Shown: positions 43,584 through 53,055, numbered from the stretch's first letter. The stretch: DNA of 64,000 bases from an uncultured Collinsella sp. (GCA_902491765.1 CABUIY010000004.1:82293-146292), one strand, 5' to 3'. Notes: generated by a model not told the origin, from the letters alone. Program-made: numbers and translations.

Positions 43584-44732
43584 ATGGCCAAGAATTCAGG
43601 TCCCGTACGTACCGTTCATGCTCGCACGACGGGTAAAGAGCGCGATGAGATGATCGCCACCACCAAGGCCGAGATCGAGAAGAAATTCGGCCAGGGTTCC
43701 ATCATGAGGTACGGCGACGGTGGTCCCGAGCTCGAGGTCGAGGCCATTCCCACGGGCGCCCTGGCCCTCGATGCCGCGCTGGGCATCGGCGGCGTGCCGC
43801 GCGGACGTATCGTCGAGATTTACGGCCCCGAGTCCTCCGGTAAGACAACGCTTTCGCTCGAGATTTTGGCAGAGGCCCAGGCTATGGGCGGCGTCGTGGC
43901 ATTTATTGATGCCGAGCACGCGCTCGATCCCACGTATGCCGCGCGTATCGGCGTGGACATCGATGAAGTCCTCATTTCCCAGCCCGATACGGGTGAGCAG
44001 GCGCTCGAGATTGTTGACATGCTCGTGCGTTCCGGCGCCATCGATGCTATCGTCGTCGACTCCGTCGCCGCGCTGACCCCGCGTGCCGAGATCGAGGGAG
44101 AAATCGGCGACACTACGGTCGGTCTTCAGGCTCGCCTGATGAGCCAGGCGCTCCGCAAGCTCGCCGGCTCGCTGTCCAAGTCCAACACGACGTGCATCTT
44201 CATTAACCAGCTGCGTGAGAAGATCGGCGTCATGTTCGGCAATCCCGAGACCACGACGGGCGGCCGCGCCCTTAAGTTCTTCTCTTCGGTGCGTATCGAC
44301 ATTCGCCGCATCGACAGCATTAAGCTTAAGGACGAGGTTATCGGTAACCGCGTGCGCGCCAAGGTCGTTAAGAACAAGGTGGCAGCTCCGTTCCGTTCTG
44401 CTGAGTTCGACATCATGTATGGTACGGGCATCTCTAAGGAGGGCTCGATCTTGGACATGGCTGTCGAGTGCGGCATCTGCAAGAAGATGGGCTCCTGGTT
44501 TGCCTATGGCGAGGACAAGCTCGGCAACGGTCGCGAGGCCGCCAAGGCGTTCCTGCGCGAACACCCCGATTGCGCTGACGAGATTGAGCATAAGGTCCGC
44601 CTTGCCTGCGGGCTTGAGTTTGATGACGATGCTCCGTCCGAGGTCGAGCTGACCGATCAGCCTGCGCCTGAGGAGTTTGACGAGCTTTACGCCATCGATG
44701 GTTCCGCCATGCTCGATGATGACGACGAGTAG
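43584..44732 (+). CDS. recA: Recombinase RecA
   Basis: 382 residues. Walker A GPESSGKTT near residue 82, NQLREKIGVMFGNPETTTGG in the L2 region, and an acidic C-tail ending LDDDDE. Forms filaments on single-stranded DNA, drives strand exchange and triggers LexA self-cleavage. ATG 43584 follows AGGAGG; the frame continues upstream only into the promoter. Followed after 11 bases by recX. Confidence 0.99.
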   Translation: MAKNSGPVRTVHARTTGKERDEMIATTKAEIEKKFGQGSIMRYGDGGPELEVEAIPTGALALDAALGIGGVPRGRIVEIYGPESSGKTTLSLEILAEAQAMGGVVAFIDAEHALDPTYAARIGVDIDEVLISQPDTGEQALEIVDMLVRSGAIDAIVVDSVAALTPRAEIEGEIGDTTVGLQARLMSQALRKLAGSLSKSNTTCIFINQLREKIGVMFGNPETTTGGRALKFFSSVRIDIRRIDSIKLKDEVIGNRVRAKVVKNKVAAPFRSAEFDIMYGTGISKEGSILDMAVECGICKKMGSWFAYGEDKLGNGREAAKAFLREHPDCADEIEHKVRLACGLEFDDDAPSEVELTDQPAPEEFDELYAIDGSAMLDDDDE

Positions 44733-44743
44733 CGGTTACGCTC

Positions 44744-45436
44744 ATGTCGTATACGGTGACCGAGGCTACGGTCGTCTTTCCCGATAAGAAGGCGGCCTCC
44801 TCGTTCTCGAGCGGGTATGCGTCTAAAAAGCCCTGCGCGCATATCGATTGTGAGCTTGAGGGCGGTTTTGAACGGTCCATTTGGATTCCCGTGCGGGTTG
44901 CGCGGCTGTATCTCAAAAACCGCCCCGATTTTCCCTGTGATTGGGATAACTTTCGTGAGGCTGTGCAGCTCATCGAGCGTAAATGTGCACTTACCATGGT
45001 GACCGAGATGTTATCACGCCGTGACCATGCGACGGGTGAGGTCCGTGACAAGCTGGCTTGCTACGGCTTCCGCCAGCCCGCGATCGATTTCGCCGTCGAG
45101 CGCGCCACCGAGTATCACTTTTTAGACGAGAACCGCTTTTGCTCGTACTTTATCGAGGAACGCAAGCGGCGCGGTTGGGGTCAGCGCAAAATCGAGACCG
45201 AACTTAAGCGCCGTCATGTCGTGCTCGATGACATTCCCGGTTATCCCGAGGATTATTTTGCCGTCGAAGACGATTTGGCGCGTGCGTCAGCCCTGCTCGC
45301 CAAGCGGCGTGTTCCAGAGACGTGCAGATTCGAAAAACTGGTTCGGTTTTTGATGGGCAAGGGCTTCTCGTATCACATCGCCGCCGATGCCGTTAAGGCA
45401 CGTCTCGATGCCGAATGCGAGGGATGTGCGCTTTAG
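44744..45436 (+). CDS. recX: Regulatory protein RecX
   Basis: 230 residues with three-helix RecX repeats: LSRRDHATGEVRDKLACYGF, LDENRFCSYFIEERKRRGWG and a C-terminal repeat ending in FLMGKGFSYHIAADAV. Binds in the groove of RecA filaments and limits them. Expressed with recA from the SOS promoter; the N-terminal 70 residues are less typical of the family. Confidence 0.9.
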   Translation: MSYTVTEATVVFPDKKAASSFSSGYASKKPCAHIDCELEGGFERSIWIPVRVARLYLKNRPDFPCDWDNFREAVQLIERKCALTMVTEMLSRRDHATGEVRDKLACYGFRQPAIDFAVERATEYHFLDENRFCSYFIEERKRRGWGQRKIETELKRRHVVLDDIPGYPEDYFAVEDDLARASALLAKRRVPETCRFEKLVRFLMGKGFSYHIAADAVKARLDAECEGCAL

Positions 45437-45450
45437 GCGTATGCGTTTTG

Positions 45451-45500
45451 TGGCCCCGCCGTTCACCGCGTTTTAGCCGCCGTACTGGGGCCATTTATTT
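45451..45500 (+). terminator. Probable terminator after recX
   Basis: TGGCCCC (45451-45457) and GGGGCCA (45487-45493), 29-base loop, followed by TTTATTT. It overlaps the -35 of the next promoter. Confidence 0.55.
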
Positions 45501-45527
45501 GACAGTTGTTGTGGTTCAACGTACGAT
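45499..45527 (+). promoter_or_regulatory. Promoter for the rny unit
   Basis: TTGACA (45499-45504), 17-bp spacer, TACGAT (45522-45527). Inverted halves GACAGT (45501-45506) and ACTGTC (45532-45537) flank the promoter and could be a repressor site. Leader length about 160 bases. Confidence 0.7.
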
Positions 45528-45693
45528 AAACACTGTCATTTGCTTTGTGATATGTGCTCATCTGTGATGAGTTTGTTTATATGTTTATCTGTATCCGACC
45601 CGCATAAGCTGCGCCCATATTACTCAAATGTCGCGAGCCGTTCATAAGGACGGTTCGCTTTGTTGTGTAACGAATCCATAAAAAGGAGTGAGC

Positions 45694-47244
45694 ATGCCTA
45701 TCATTGCAGCGCTCGTTGGCATCGTTTTGGGTGCCATCGCCGCCATTGCCTACATGCGCACCGCCAAGCAGGGTAGTCTTCACGAGGCCGACGAAAAGAT
45801 CCAGTCGGCACACGCACAGGCTGAGTCCCTGATCGGTGATGCAAAGCGTCAGGCCGAGACCCTCAAAAAAGAGGCTCTGCTCGAGGCTAAAGAGGAGATC
45901 ATCAAGAACAAGCAGGCCGCCGAGGCCGAGGACAAGCAGCGTAAGAGCGAGATTCGTACGCTCGAGAACCGCGTGATGCAGCGCGAGGAATCCCTCGATC
46001 GCCGCAACGACGCTCTCGACAAGCGCGAGCATCAGCTGTCCAGTCAGGCCGGTCAGGTCGAGAAGCGCTCCCGCGAGCTTGAGGAGCTCTGCGCCAAGCA
46101 GACCTCCGAGCTCGAGCGTATCGCCGACCTGACCCGTGAGGACGCCCACAAGGAGCTCCTCGATAAGGTCCGCGGCGAGGTCACCCACGAGGCTGCCACG
46201 ATCATTCGCGAGTCCGAGCAGCAGGTTCGCGCCGAGTGCCACAAGACCGCCCAGGAGATTCTGTCCCTGGCGATTCAGCGCTGCGCTGCCGACCACACAG
46301 CCGAGGTCACCGTTACCTCCGTGCACATTCCCTCTGATGACCTCAAGGGCCGTATCATCGGTCGCGAGGGTCGCAACATCCGGACCTTCGAGCAGGTTTC
46401 CGGCGTCAACCTCGTGATCGACGACACGCCTGAGACCGTCGTTCTTTCGAGCTTCGACCCGGTCCGTCGTGAGACCGCCCGTGTTGCCCTCGAGAACCTC
46501 ATCGCCGACGGCCGCATTCACCCCGCCCGCATTGAGGAGATGTATCACAAGGCTGCCGACCTGGTTCAGCAGCGCGTGCGCGAGGCTGGCGAGCAGGCTG
46601 CCTTTGATACCGGTATCCACGACCTGCACCCCGAGATCGTCAAGACCCTTGGTGCCCTGCGCTACCGTACCTCGTTTGGTCAGAATGTGCTTCAGCACTC
46701 CCTCGAGGTTTCCGATCTGTGCGGCGTGATGGCTTCCGAGCTTGGCCTGGACGTTGTGACCGCTAAGCGCGCCGGCCTGCTGCACGACCTGGGCAAGGCA
46801 ATCGACCACGACGTCGAGGGCCCGCATGCCGTCATCGGCGCCGAGCTTGCCCGCCGTTATGGCGAGAAGCCCGTTATCGTTCACGCTATCGAGGCTCACC
46901 ATGCCGATGTCGACCCCAACACGGTGCTCGATGTCCTGGTACAGGCCGCCGATGCCGTCTCCGCCTCTCGCCCCGGTGCCCGTCGCGAGTCTGCCGAGAA
47001 CTACATCAAGCGTCTTGAGAAGCTCGAGGAGATTGCCAACTCCCATGAAGGCGTCGAGCGTACCTATGCCATGCAGGCTGGTCGCGAGGTCCACGTCATG
47101 GTTCAGCCGGACAAGATCTCCGATGCCCAGTCCACGGTCCTGGCTCACGATATCGCCCATCAGATCGAGGAAGAGATGGAGTATCCCGGTCAGGTGCGCG
47201 TCGTCGTGATTCGCGAGAGCCGCGCTGTCGATATCGCTAAATAA
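45694..47244 (+). CDS. rny: Ribonuclease Y
   Basis: 516 residues: N-terminal membrane helix (PIIAALVGIVLGAIAAIAYM), long coiled coil to about 190, KH domain (GRIIGREGRNIRTFE), and HD domain (LLHDLGKAIDHD near 360). Membrane-bound endonuclease that starts mRNA decay. ATG 45694 is preferred; the GTG at 45688 overlaps the AAGGAG ribosome site. Confidence 0.97.
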   Translation: MPIIAALVGIVLGAIAAIAYMRTAKQGSLHEADEKIQSAHAQAESLIGDAKRQAETLKKEALLEAKEEIIKNKQAAEAEDKQRKSEIRTLENRVMQREESLDRRNDALDKREHQLSSQAGQVEKRSRELEELCAKQTSELERIADLTREDAHKELLDKVRGEVTHEAATIIRESEQQVRAECHKTAQEILSLAIQRCAADHTAEVTVTSVHIPSDDLKGRIIGREGRNIRTFEQVSGVNLVIDDTPETVVLSSFDPVRRETARVALENLIADGRIHPARIEEMYHKAADLVQQRVREAGEQAAFDTGIHDLHPEIVKTLGALRYRTSFGQNVLQHSLEVSDLCGVMASELGLDVVTAKRAGLLHDLGKAIDHDVEGPHAVIGAELARRYGEKPVIVHAIEAHHADVDPNTVLDVLVQAADAVSASRPGARRESAENYIKRLEKLEEIANSHEGVERTYAMQAGREVHVMVQPDKISDAQSTVLAHDIAHQIEEEMEYPGQVRVVVIRESRAVDIAK

Positions 47245-47245
47245 C

Positions 47246-48331
47246 ATGAGCGACGCGAACGAACTCATCTCATTTATCGCGTCGATGTCGGGGGAGGGCA
47301 ACCTTCGCGTCGAGGAGAACCTTGGCGAGGGGTATGTCCGCCTCCGCGTTTCGGAGGCCGAGCGGCGCCAGGCAAAGCACGACATTCAGCATGTCGAGGA
47401 TATCGTCATCGAAATGCTCCGTAATGCTCGCGATGCCGGCGCCGACAAGGTCTATCTCGCTACGACCAAGGAAGATGGCGTCCGCACGCTTGTCTTTCTG
47501 GATAACGGCTCGGGTGTTCCGCAGGATATGCAAGAGCGAATCTTCGATGCCCGCGTTACCTCAAAGCTCGAGAGCATGAAGATGGACCGTTGGGGCGTTC
47601 ACGGTCGTGGCATGGCATTGTTTTCGATCAAGCAGAACACCGACGAGGCCCGTGTGGTCACGTCCGGCGTCGATCTTGGTTCAGCCTTTAAGGTGAGCGT
47701 TGCGGCGGACCGCCTTAGTGAGCGTGCCGATCAGTCCAGCTGGCCCCAGGCCGTCAAGGATGAGGACGGACGTTATGTCTGTGCTCGCGGTCCGCATAAT
47801 ATTATTCGCTCTGCTTGTGAGTTTGCGCTCGAGGAGTTGCGTGGTTGCGATGTCTATCTTGGTTCTCCGTCTGAGATTGCCGCGACCCTTTATGCTCAGG
47901 CGTCAAGTCGGCTTGATACGTCGCGTCTCCTGTTCATTGATGACGAGAGCGAGCTTCCGGTTGTCGACCGTTTAGGCCTTGCCTCTGATGCCGAGGACTT
48001 TATCCGTATCTGTTCGGGTTTGGGTCTAGAGATGTCCGAGCGCACGGCCCATCGCATTTTGGCAGGGCAGATTAAGCCCGTTCGCGGTGTGACCGCGCGT
48101 CTGCTGCGCGAGCGTGATTCGTCCTCGCATGCGCCGGCTCCTGTCGATCTTGCGAAGGATCGTCGCGGGCTACGTATTGCCAAGGATGACATGGCACAGT
48201 TTTCGCGTGCTGTGGAGCGCGACTTTAATGACCTTGCCGCACGATACTATCTCAACCTTTGCGGCGACCCAAAGATTCGTGTTTCGCGTGATCGAATTAC
48301 TGTGACCTTCGATCTTGCCAAAGAGGAATAG
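47246..48331 (+). CDS. GHKL-family ATP-binding protein of unknown function
   Basis: 361 residues. Bergerat ATP fold in the first half: N-box EMLRNARDAGADKV near residue 55, G1 DNGSGV near 85, and GVHGRGMALFSIK (lid/G2) near 115. No histidine-phosphotransfer (H-box), MutL or HSP90 middle domain is recognisable; the rest looks helical with a conserved-looking end. Starts two bases after rny with no own ribosome site, so translation is probably coupled. Sits between rny and spoVS. Possible roles include a kinase, an anti-sigma-like factor or a chaperone-like ATPase; I cannot choose. Confidence 0.82.
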   Translation: MSDANELISFIASMSGEGNLRVEENLGEGYVRLRVSEAERRQAKHDIQHVEDIVIEMLRNARDAGADKVYLATTKEDGVRTLVFLDNGSGVPQDMQERIFDARVTSKLESMKMDRWGVHGRGMALFSIKQNTDEARVVTSGVDLGSAFKVSVAADRLSERADQSSWPQAVKDEDGRYVCARGPHNIIRSACEFALEELRGCDVYLGSPSEIAATLYAQASSRLDTSRLLFIDDESELPVVDRLGLASDAEDFIRICSGLGLEMSERTAHRILAGQIKPVRGVTARLLRERDSSSHAPAPVDLAKDRRGLRIAKDDMAQFSRAVERDFNDLAARYYLNLCGDPKIRVSRDRITVTFDLAKEE

Positions 48332-48337
48332 TGCCTT

Positions 48338-48355
48338 TACCGAGTCCACTCGGTA
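48338..48355. promoter_or_regulatory. Palindrome upstream of spoVS
   Basis: TACCGAGT-CC-ACTCGGTA is a perfect 8-bp inverted repeat 50 bp before the spoVS start, seven bases after the ATPase stop. No T-run follows, so an operator or processing hairpin is more likely than a terminator. Confidence 0.45.
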
Positions 48356-48405
48356 CGATACAGTTATTGCAGTTAAAACGTACTTTTAAACGCAGGAGTT
48401 TCTTC

Positions 48406-48723
48406 ATGGATTGCCTGAAGGTATCAAGCAAATCATCGCCCGCGTCCGTTGCCGGCGCCATCGCCGGCATGGTCAAGGATGGTGTACCCGTCAACATCCA
48501 GTGTGTCGGCGCTGGTGCTGTCAACCAGGCCATTAAGGCCGTGGCTATCGCGCGCGGTTTTTTGATTCCAACCGGTTTTGATATTTCCTGCGCGCCCGTG
48601 TTCTCCGACATCCTCATTAACGGGGAGTCGCGCACGGCCATCCGCCTTTCTATCTACGTTCACCAGATCAATCGAGCTGCTATGGATAACGTCGTCATGG
48701 ATGATGTTAAGCCTGTGGCATAG
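48406..48723 (+). CDS. spoVS: Stage V sporulation protein S family protein
   Basis: 105 residues. The first 86 match SpoVS/Alba-like proteins (LKVSSKSSPASVAGAIAG, GAGAVNQAIKAVAIARGF), with an extra C-terminal tail. SpoVS affects septation and sporulation in Bacillus; this lineage is not known to sporulate, so a nucleic-acid-binding role is more likely. ATG 48406 follows CAGGAG. Confidence 0.92.
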   Translation: MDCLKVSSKSSPASVAGAIAGMVKDGVPVNIQCVGAGAVNQAIKAVAIARGFLIPTGFDISCAPVFSDILINGESRTAIRLSIYVHQINRAAMDNVVMDDVKPVA

Positions 48724-48768
48724 CTTCTGCTTGCCTTGTTTCGCTCCCCATCGTTAGGACTTATGCAC

Positions 48769-50139
48769 ATGGACCAGCGTTCCGTACGCGATATTCTTGC
48801 CGGTAAAACCTACTTTATCCGCACCTTTGGCTGCCAGATGAATCAGCACGATTCCGAGCGCGTGAGCGGTCTGCTCGATTCGTATGGTTGCCTCATGGCG
48901 CTCGATCCCGAGCATGCCGATATCGTTGTCTTCATGACATGCTGTGTGCGTGAGGCCGCCGATACTCGCCTGTACGGTCAGTGCAATTCCTGCAAAAGCC
49001 TGCCGCCTTCGCCTTCGGGCAAGCGTGTGGTTGCCGTGGGCGGCTGCATTGCGCAGCGTGATGGCGAGGGCCTGCTCACCAACGTCGATAACGTCAATGT
49101 CATCTTTGGCACGCATTCTATTGCACATGTGGCCGAGCTCATTGCCGAGGCGTTCCTTGACGGCAAGCGTCATATCCGCACCAATGAGCATGAGGATACG
49201 GATGCCATGAGCATGCCGTGGCATCGCGAGACCCAGTATCACGCCTGGGTGCCCATCATGACGGGCTGCAATAATTTCTGCACCTATTGCATCGTGCCGT
49301 ACGTGCGCGGTCGCGAAAAGAGCCGTCCCTTCGAGGAGATTGTCGACGAGGTGACCGGTTTGGTGCGCCAGGGTGTGCGTGAGATTACGCTGCTAGGCCA
49401 AAACGTTAACTCATATGGTCGCGATCTGTTTGGCAAGCCGCGTTTTGCTGATCTGCTGCGTGCCGTGGGCGATACGGGCGTGGAGCGCATCTTCTTTACG
49501 TCTTCGCATCCCAAGGACCTGTTGCCCGAGACCATCGACGCCATGGCCGAGACGCCTGCCGTTATGCCGCAGCTGCACTTGGCCGTCCAGTCAGGTTCGA
49601 CGCGGATCCTCAAAGAGATGAATCGCCGTTATACACGCGAGGATTATTTGGGCCTGGTCGATCGCATTCGCAACCGTATGCCCGATATCGCGCTCTCGAC
49701 CGACATTATCGTTGGCTTCCCGGGCGAGACTGAAGAAGACTTTGAGCAGACGCTCTCACTTGCCGAGACGGTCCGCTATGCCCAAGCCTATACCTTCATC
49801 TATTCCAAGCGCGCCGGTACTCCGGCCGCCGAGATTGACGATCCCACGCCGCATGAGGTTATTCTCGAGCGTTTCAACCGCCTGGTTAAGGTTATCGAGA
49901 CCACGGCACACGAGTATAACCAGGGTGAGCTTCATGCTGTGGTGCCGGCGCTCATTGAGGGAACGAGTAAAAAGAACGACGCGGTCCTGCTGGGCAAGAG
50001 TCCCAAGAATCAGACCGTGCATGCGCCTATCCCAGAGGGTTACAGCATCGACCAGCTTGTTGGCAAGATCGTTGATGTTGACGTTGACGTTGCCAAGACC
50101 TGGTATTTGTCTGGCTCCGTTGTGGGCGAGCCGCGCTAA
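48769..50139 (+). CDS. miaB: tRNA-2-methylthio-N6-dimethylallyladenosine synthase MiaB
   Basis: 456 residues: UPF0004 cysteines (FGCQMNQHDSERV, TCCVREAADTRLYGQ, VGGCIAQRDG), radical SAM GCNNFCTYCIVPYVRGREKS near residue 167, C-terminal TRAM domain. Methylthiolates i6A37 made by MiaA, encoded next. Start ATG 48769 is nine bases after AGGA; ATG 48763 in the same frame is possible. Confidence 0.96.
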   Translation: MDQRSVRDILAGKTYFIRTFGCQMNQHDSERVSGLLDSYGCLMALDPEHADIVVFMTCCVREAADTRLYGQCNSCKSLPPSPSGKRVVAVGGCIAQRDGEGLLTNVDNVNVIFGTHSIAHVAELIAEAFLDGKRHIRTNEHEDTDAMSMPWHRETQYHAWVPIMTGCNNFCTYCIVPYVRGREKSRPFEEIVDEVTGLVRQGVREITLLGQNVNSYGRDLFGKPRFADLLRAVGDTGVERIFFTSSHPKDLLPETIDAMAETPAVMPQLHLAVQSGSTRILKEMNRRYTREDYLGLVDRIRNRMPDIALSTDIIVGFPGETEEDFEQTLSLAETVRYAQAYTFIYSKRAGTPAAEIDDPTPHEVILERFNRLVKVIETTAHEYNQGELHAVVPALIEGTSKKNDAVLLGKSPKNQTVHAPIPEGYSIDQLVGKIVDVDVDVAKTWYLSGSVVGEPR

Positions 50140-51077
50140 TGGTTGCTCCTGGGGCAGGTCTTTCCGCCGTTGCGATCGTCGGTCCGACGGCGGTTGGTAA
50201 GAGCGATGTTGCCGATCGTTTGGCAGCTCGTCTTTCGTCCGAAGTGCTGTCGTGCGATGCGATGCAAATCTATCGCGGCATGGATATCGGTACCGCAAAG
50301 ATGGCGCCCGATGGGTGTACGGCGCCGCTGCGTCTCGTCGACATTGTAGAGCCGGGTGTGGCATATTCTGCTGCGCTTTATCAGGCTGACGCTCGCGCGC
50401 ATGTTGAGCGCTTGCTTGGCGAGGGCCGCCTGCCGGTGTTTTGCGGGGGTACGGGGCTGTATCTCAAGGCCGCCCTCGATGAGATGGACTTTCCCTCGGG
50501 TGAACTTGAGGACGATCGCCGTGCGGGCTATCAGGAGCTTGCCGAGCGTATTGGCGAGGAGGGACTGCATGCCCTGCTTGCCGAGCGCGACCCCGAGTCC
50601 GCTGCAGTCATCCACCCCCATAATGTTCGCCGCGTGATTCGCGCTCTCGAAATGCACGATGATGGAGTGTCCTACGCGCAGCAAAAGTCGCAGTTTAGTG
50701 TTCCGCGCGAGCATTATCATGCTCTATGGTTTGGTCTGACGCGTAATCGCGAGGTGCTCTACGAGCGCATTAACCTGCGCGTCGATCTGATGTTTGAACA
50801 GGGTCTTGTTGATGAGGTTCGCGGTCTTATGGACCAGGGGCTGGGAGATGCCCTGACGTCGATGCAGGCAATTGGCTATAAAGAGATCATTGATGCTTTC
50901 AATGGCGTGATTTCTATGGATGAGGCTCGCGAACTCATCAAGATGCGTTCGCGTCGCTATGCCAAACGTCAGCTTTCGTGGTTTAAGCGCGATGACCGTA
51001 TCGTGTGGTTTGATATGGACGAGTTTACGATCGATGAGGTCATTGAGGACATCCTGCATCGTATTGAGGCTGCCTAA
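50139..51077 (+). CDS. miaA: tRNA dimethylallyltransferase MiaA
   Basis: 312 residues. P-loop GPTAVGKSDVA near residue 15, SCDAMQIYRGMDIGTAK, and QAIGYKEI in the C-terminal half. Adds the dimethylallyl group to A37 of tRNAs reading UNN codons; MiaB then modifies it. The ATG shares one base with the miaB stop (TAATG), as does hflX with this gene. Confidence 0.96.
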   Translation: MVAPGAGLSAVAIVGPTAVGKSDVADRLAARLSSEVLSCDAMQIYRGMDIGTAKMAPDGCTAPLRLVDIVEPGVAYSAALYQADARAHVERLLGEGRLPVFCGGTGLYLKAALDEMDFPSGELEDDRRAGYQELAERIGEEGLHALLAERDPESAAVIHPHNVRRVIRALEMHDDGVSYAQQKSQFSVPREHYHALWFGLTRNREVLYERINLRVDLMFEQGLVDEVRGLMDQGLGDALTSMQAIGYKEIIDAFNGVISMDEARELIKMRSRRYAKRQLSWFKRDDRIVWFDMDEFTIDEVIEDILHRIEAA

Positions 51078-52366
51078 TGGCTCGTTTCCCCCTTGTTCCC
51101 ACGGCACCCGAGCCCGAACGTGCCATTTTGGTTGGTGTTGAGTGGCGCGACAATGCATGGCCACTCGATCGATCGCTCGATGAGCTGGAGCGCCTTGCCC
51201 ACACGGCTGGTGCACAGTGCGTGGCTCGCTTGTCTCAGCGTTTGGTAAAGCCGTATCCTAAATCGTTTATCGGTTCCGGTAAGGTTGAAGAGCTGTGCGG
51301 CCTGGTGCATCGCATGGATGCCGATGTCGTTATTTTTGACGACGACCTGACACCCTCGCAGCAATCCTATTTGGAGAAAGCCGTGGGCGAGCCGGTAAAG
51401 ATTATCGATCGTACGGCACTGATCTTGGATATCTTTGGCCTTCATGCTCAGACGCGTGAGGGACGCCTACAGGTACAGCTGGCACAGCTTCAATATTTGT
51501 TGCCTCGTCTGCGTGGCATGTGGAGTCATCTCGCCAAGGAACAGACGCGCGGCGGCATCGGCTCGCGCTTTGGTCAGGGCGAAAGTCAGCTCGAGGTCGA
51601 CCGTCGCCTTATTCGTAATAAGATCGCTGCGCTTCGTCGTGAGCTCAAGCAGGTTGAACAGCGTCGCGATGTTCAATCCAAGAGCCGCATTGAGTCACCG
51701 GCGTTTCGCGTCGCGTTAGCCGGTTATACCAATGCCGGTAAATCGACGTTGCTCAATCGTCTTACCGGCTCTACGGTACTTTCGCAGGACAAGCTGTTTG
51801 CTACGCTCGACCCGACGACGCGTTCGTATCGCCTGCCCGGCGGTCGCGGAATGACGATTACCGATACCGTCGGCTTTATTCAAAAGCTGCCGCATGGTCT
51901 TATCGATGCCTTTAAATCGACGCTGTCCGAGGTTTTGGGTGCCGATCTAATTCTCAAAGTCGTAGATGCGTCTGACGAGGACTATGAGCGGCAGCTGGAG
52001 GCTGTCGACCGCGTGCTTGATGAGATCGGCGCCGGAGAGCGCCTAACGCTGACCGTATTCAATAAAATCGATCTTCTCAATAGCGTTGATCGATTAAGTT
52101 TCCTTCGTCGCTATTCCGAGGCTGTGCTGTTCTCGGCCCAAACGGGCGAGGGACTTGACGATCTCGTCGATCGCATTGCTCGCGAGGCAGCTGCCACCGA
52201 TGTACTGCTTTCAGCTGACATTCCATATCGTGAAGGTGCGCTCATCACGCTCGTGCATGAGCAGGGGACCCTTTTGCACGAGGAATATCTTGAGGATGGC
52301 GTTCGTATTGTGGCGAAACTGCCGGCTCGTATTGCACCTCGGCTTGAGCGTTATCGCACCGAGTAG
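51077..52366 (+). CDS. hflX: Ribosome-splitting GTPase HflX
   Basis: 429 residues: N-terminal HflX domain (FIGSGKVEEL, VIFDDDLTPSQQ), coiled linker with RGGIGSRFGQGE, GTPase GYTNAGKSTLLN near 215, DTVGFI and NKIDLL. Rescues stalled ribosomes. Its last 16 bases overlap the convergent membrane-protein gene. Confidence 0.96.
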   Translation: MARFPLVPTAPEPERAILVGVEWRDNAWPLDRSLDELERLAHTAGAQCVARLSQRLVKPYPKSFIGSGKVEELCGLVHRMDADVVIFDDDLTPSQQSYLEKAVGEPVKIIDRTALILDIFGLHAQTREGRLQVQLAQLQYLLPRLRGMWSHLAKEQTRGGIGSRFGQGESQLEVDRRLIRNKIAALRRELKQVEQRRDVQSKSRIESPAFRVALAGYTNAGKSTLLNRLTGSTVLSQDKLFATLDPTTRSYRLPGGRGMTITDTVGFIQKLPHGLIDAFKSTLSEVLGADLILKVVDASDEDYERQLEAVDRVLDEIGAGERLTLTVFNKIDLLNSVDRLSFLRRYSEAVLFSAQTGEGLDDLVDRIAREAAATDVLLSADIPYREGALITLVHEQGTLLHEEYLEDGVRIVAKLPARIAPRLERYRTE

Positions 52367-53055
52367 GCGAGCTCCAAAATGCCCAGTATGATGGGCTGAT
52401 GCAGCAGATAAAAGGGGAGTGCATGACGTCCAAGGCTGGCGAGCGCCGGTAGGGGGTTGGCGCAGGCCCAGCTAGGGACGGTCTTATCGATTCCCTGCGC
52501 TATATGTGCGGCGAAGTATCCTGCAAGATACATAATGATAAACGGGATGATGGGGTAGTAATCACCTGAAACAAACCCAGGGCTCGGAAATCCCAGCCAC
52601 GCCAGGTATGGGACAGGGTAGGTCGTTTTGGGGATGCTCCAGGTGAGGGCGAACAACACAAGGCATAGGGACACGCCCCATCTCGCCGAAATCTTCTTAA
52701 GGACGGGATTGGTCAACGCTACGATGCCGGTACATGCGGCCATACAGTAGATGATGCCAAAATTAACCGAATCGTCGACTGAGACAAGTGTTGTTGCCAA
52801 CCAGACGACGAGTGCTGCTAAGGCGTATTTGGCGGCACGTTTGATATTGTTGCGCGAAAGAGTGCACATCCAACCCGCGATAAACAAGAATACCCAGCTG
52901 ATGCTGGCGCGCCAGATGTCTTGAAAGACGGTCTGGGTAAACCAGGGCATATCCCAACCGTACAGGTAGGCGAGATCGTAGCAAGCGTGAAAACCTGCCA
53001 TTGAAATCATCGTAAACCCGCGGACGGTATCAAAGATAGTGATGCGTTTTTGCAT
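52351..53055 (-). CDS. DUF1624 / heparan-alpha-glucosaminide N-acetyltransferase-like membrane protein
   Basis: 234 residues with about seven hydrophobic segments; the start IFDTVRGFTMISMAGFHACYDL matches the DUF1624 signature (family acyltransferases of the membrane). The ATG shares one base with the lexA stop (TAATG on the reverse strand), so it is probably made with LexA. Its 3' end overlaps hflX. Substrate unknown; a link to the SOS response is only positional. Confidence 0.8.
   Translation of the reverse strand: MQKRITIFDTVRGFTMISMAGFHACYDLAYLYGWDMPWFTQTVFQDIWRASISWVFLFIAGWMCTLSRNNIKRAAKYALAALVVWLATTLVSVDDSVNFGIIYCMAACTGIVALTNPVLKKISARWGVSLCLVLFALTWSIPKTTYPVPYLAWLGFPSPGFVSGDYYPIIPFIIMYLAGYFAAHIAQGIDKTVPSWACANPLPALASLGRHALPFYLLHQPIILGILELAYSVR

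Noticed and set aside
47246..48331. Histidine kinase call for the GHKL protein
   Set aside because: There is no H-box or dimerisation helix pair before the ATP-binding domain and no response regulator gene nearby.
48406..48723. spoVS as evidence for sporulation
   Set aside because: SpoVS homologues occur widely in non-sporulating bacteria and no other sporulation-specific gene is in the window.
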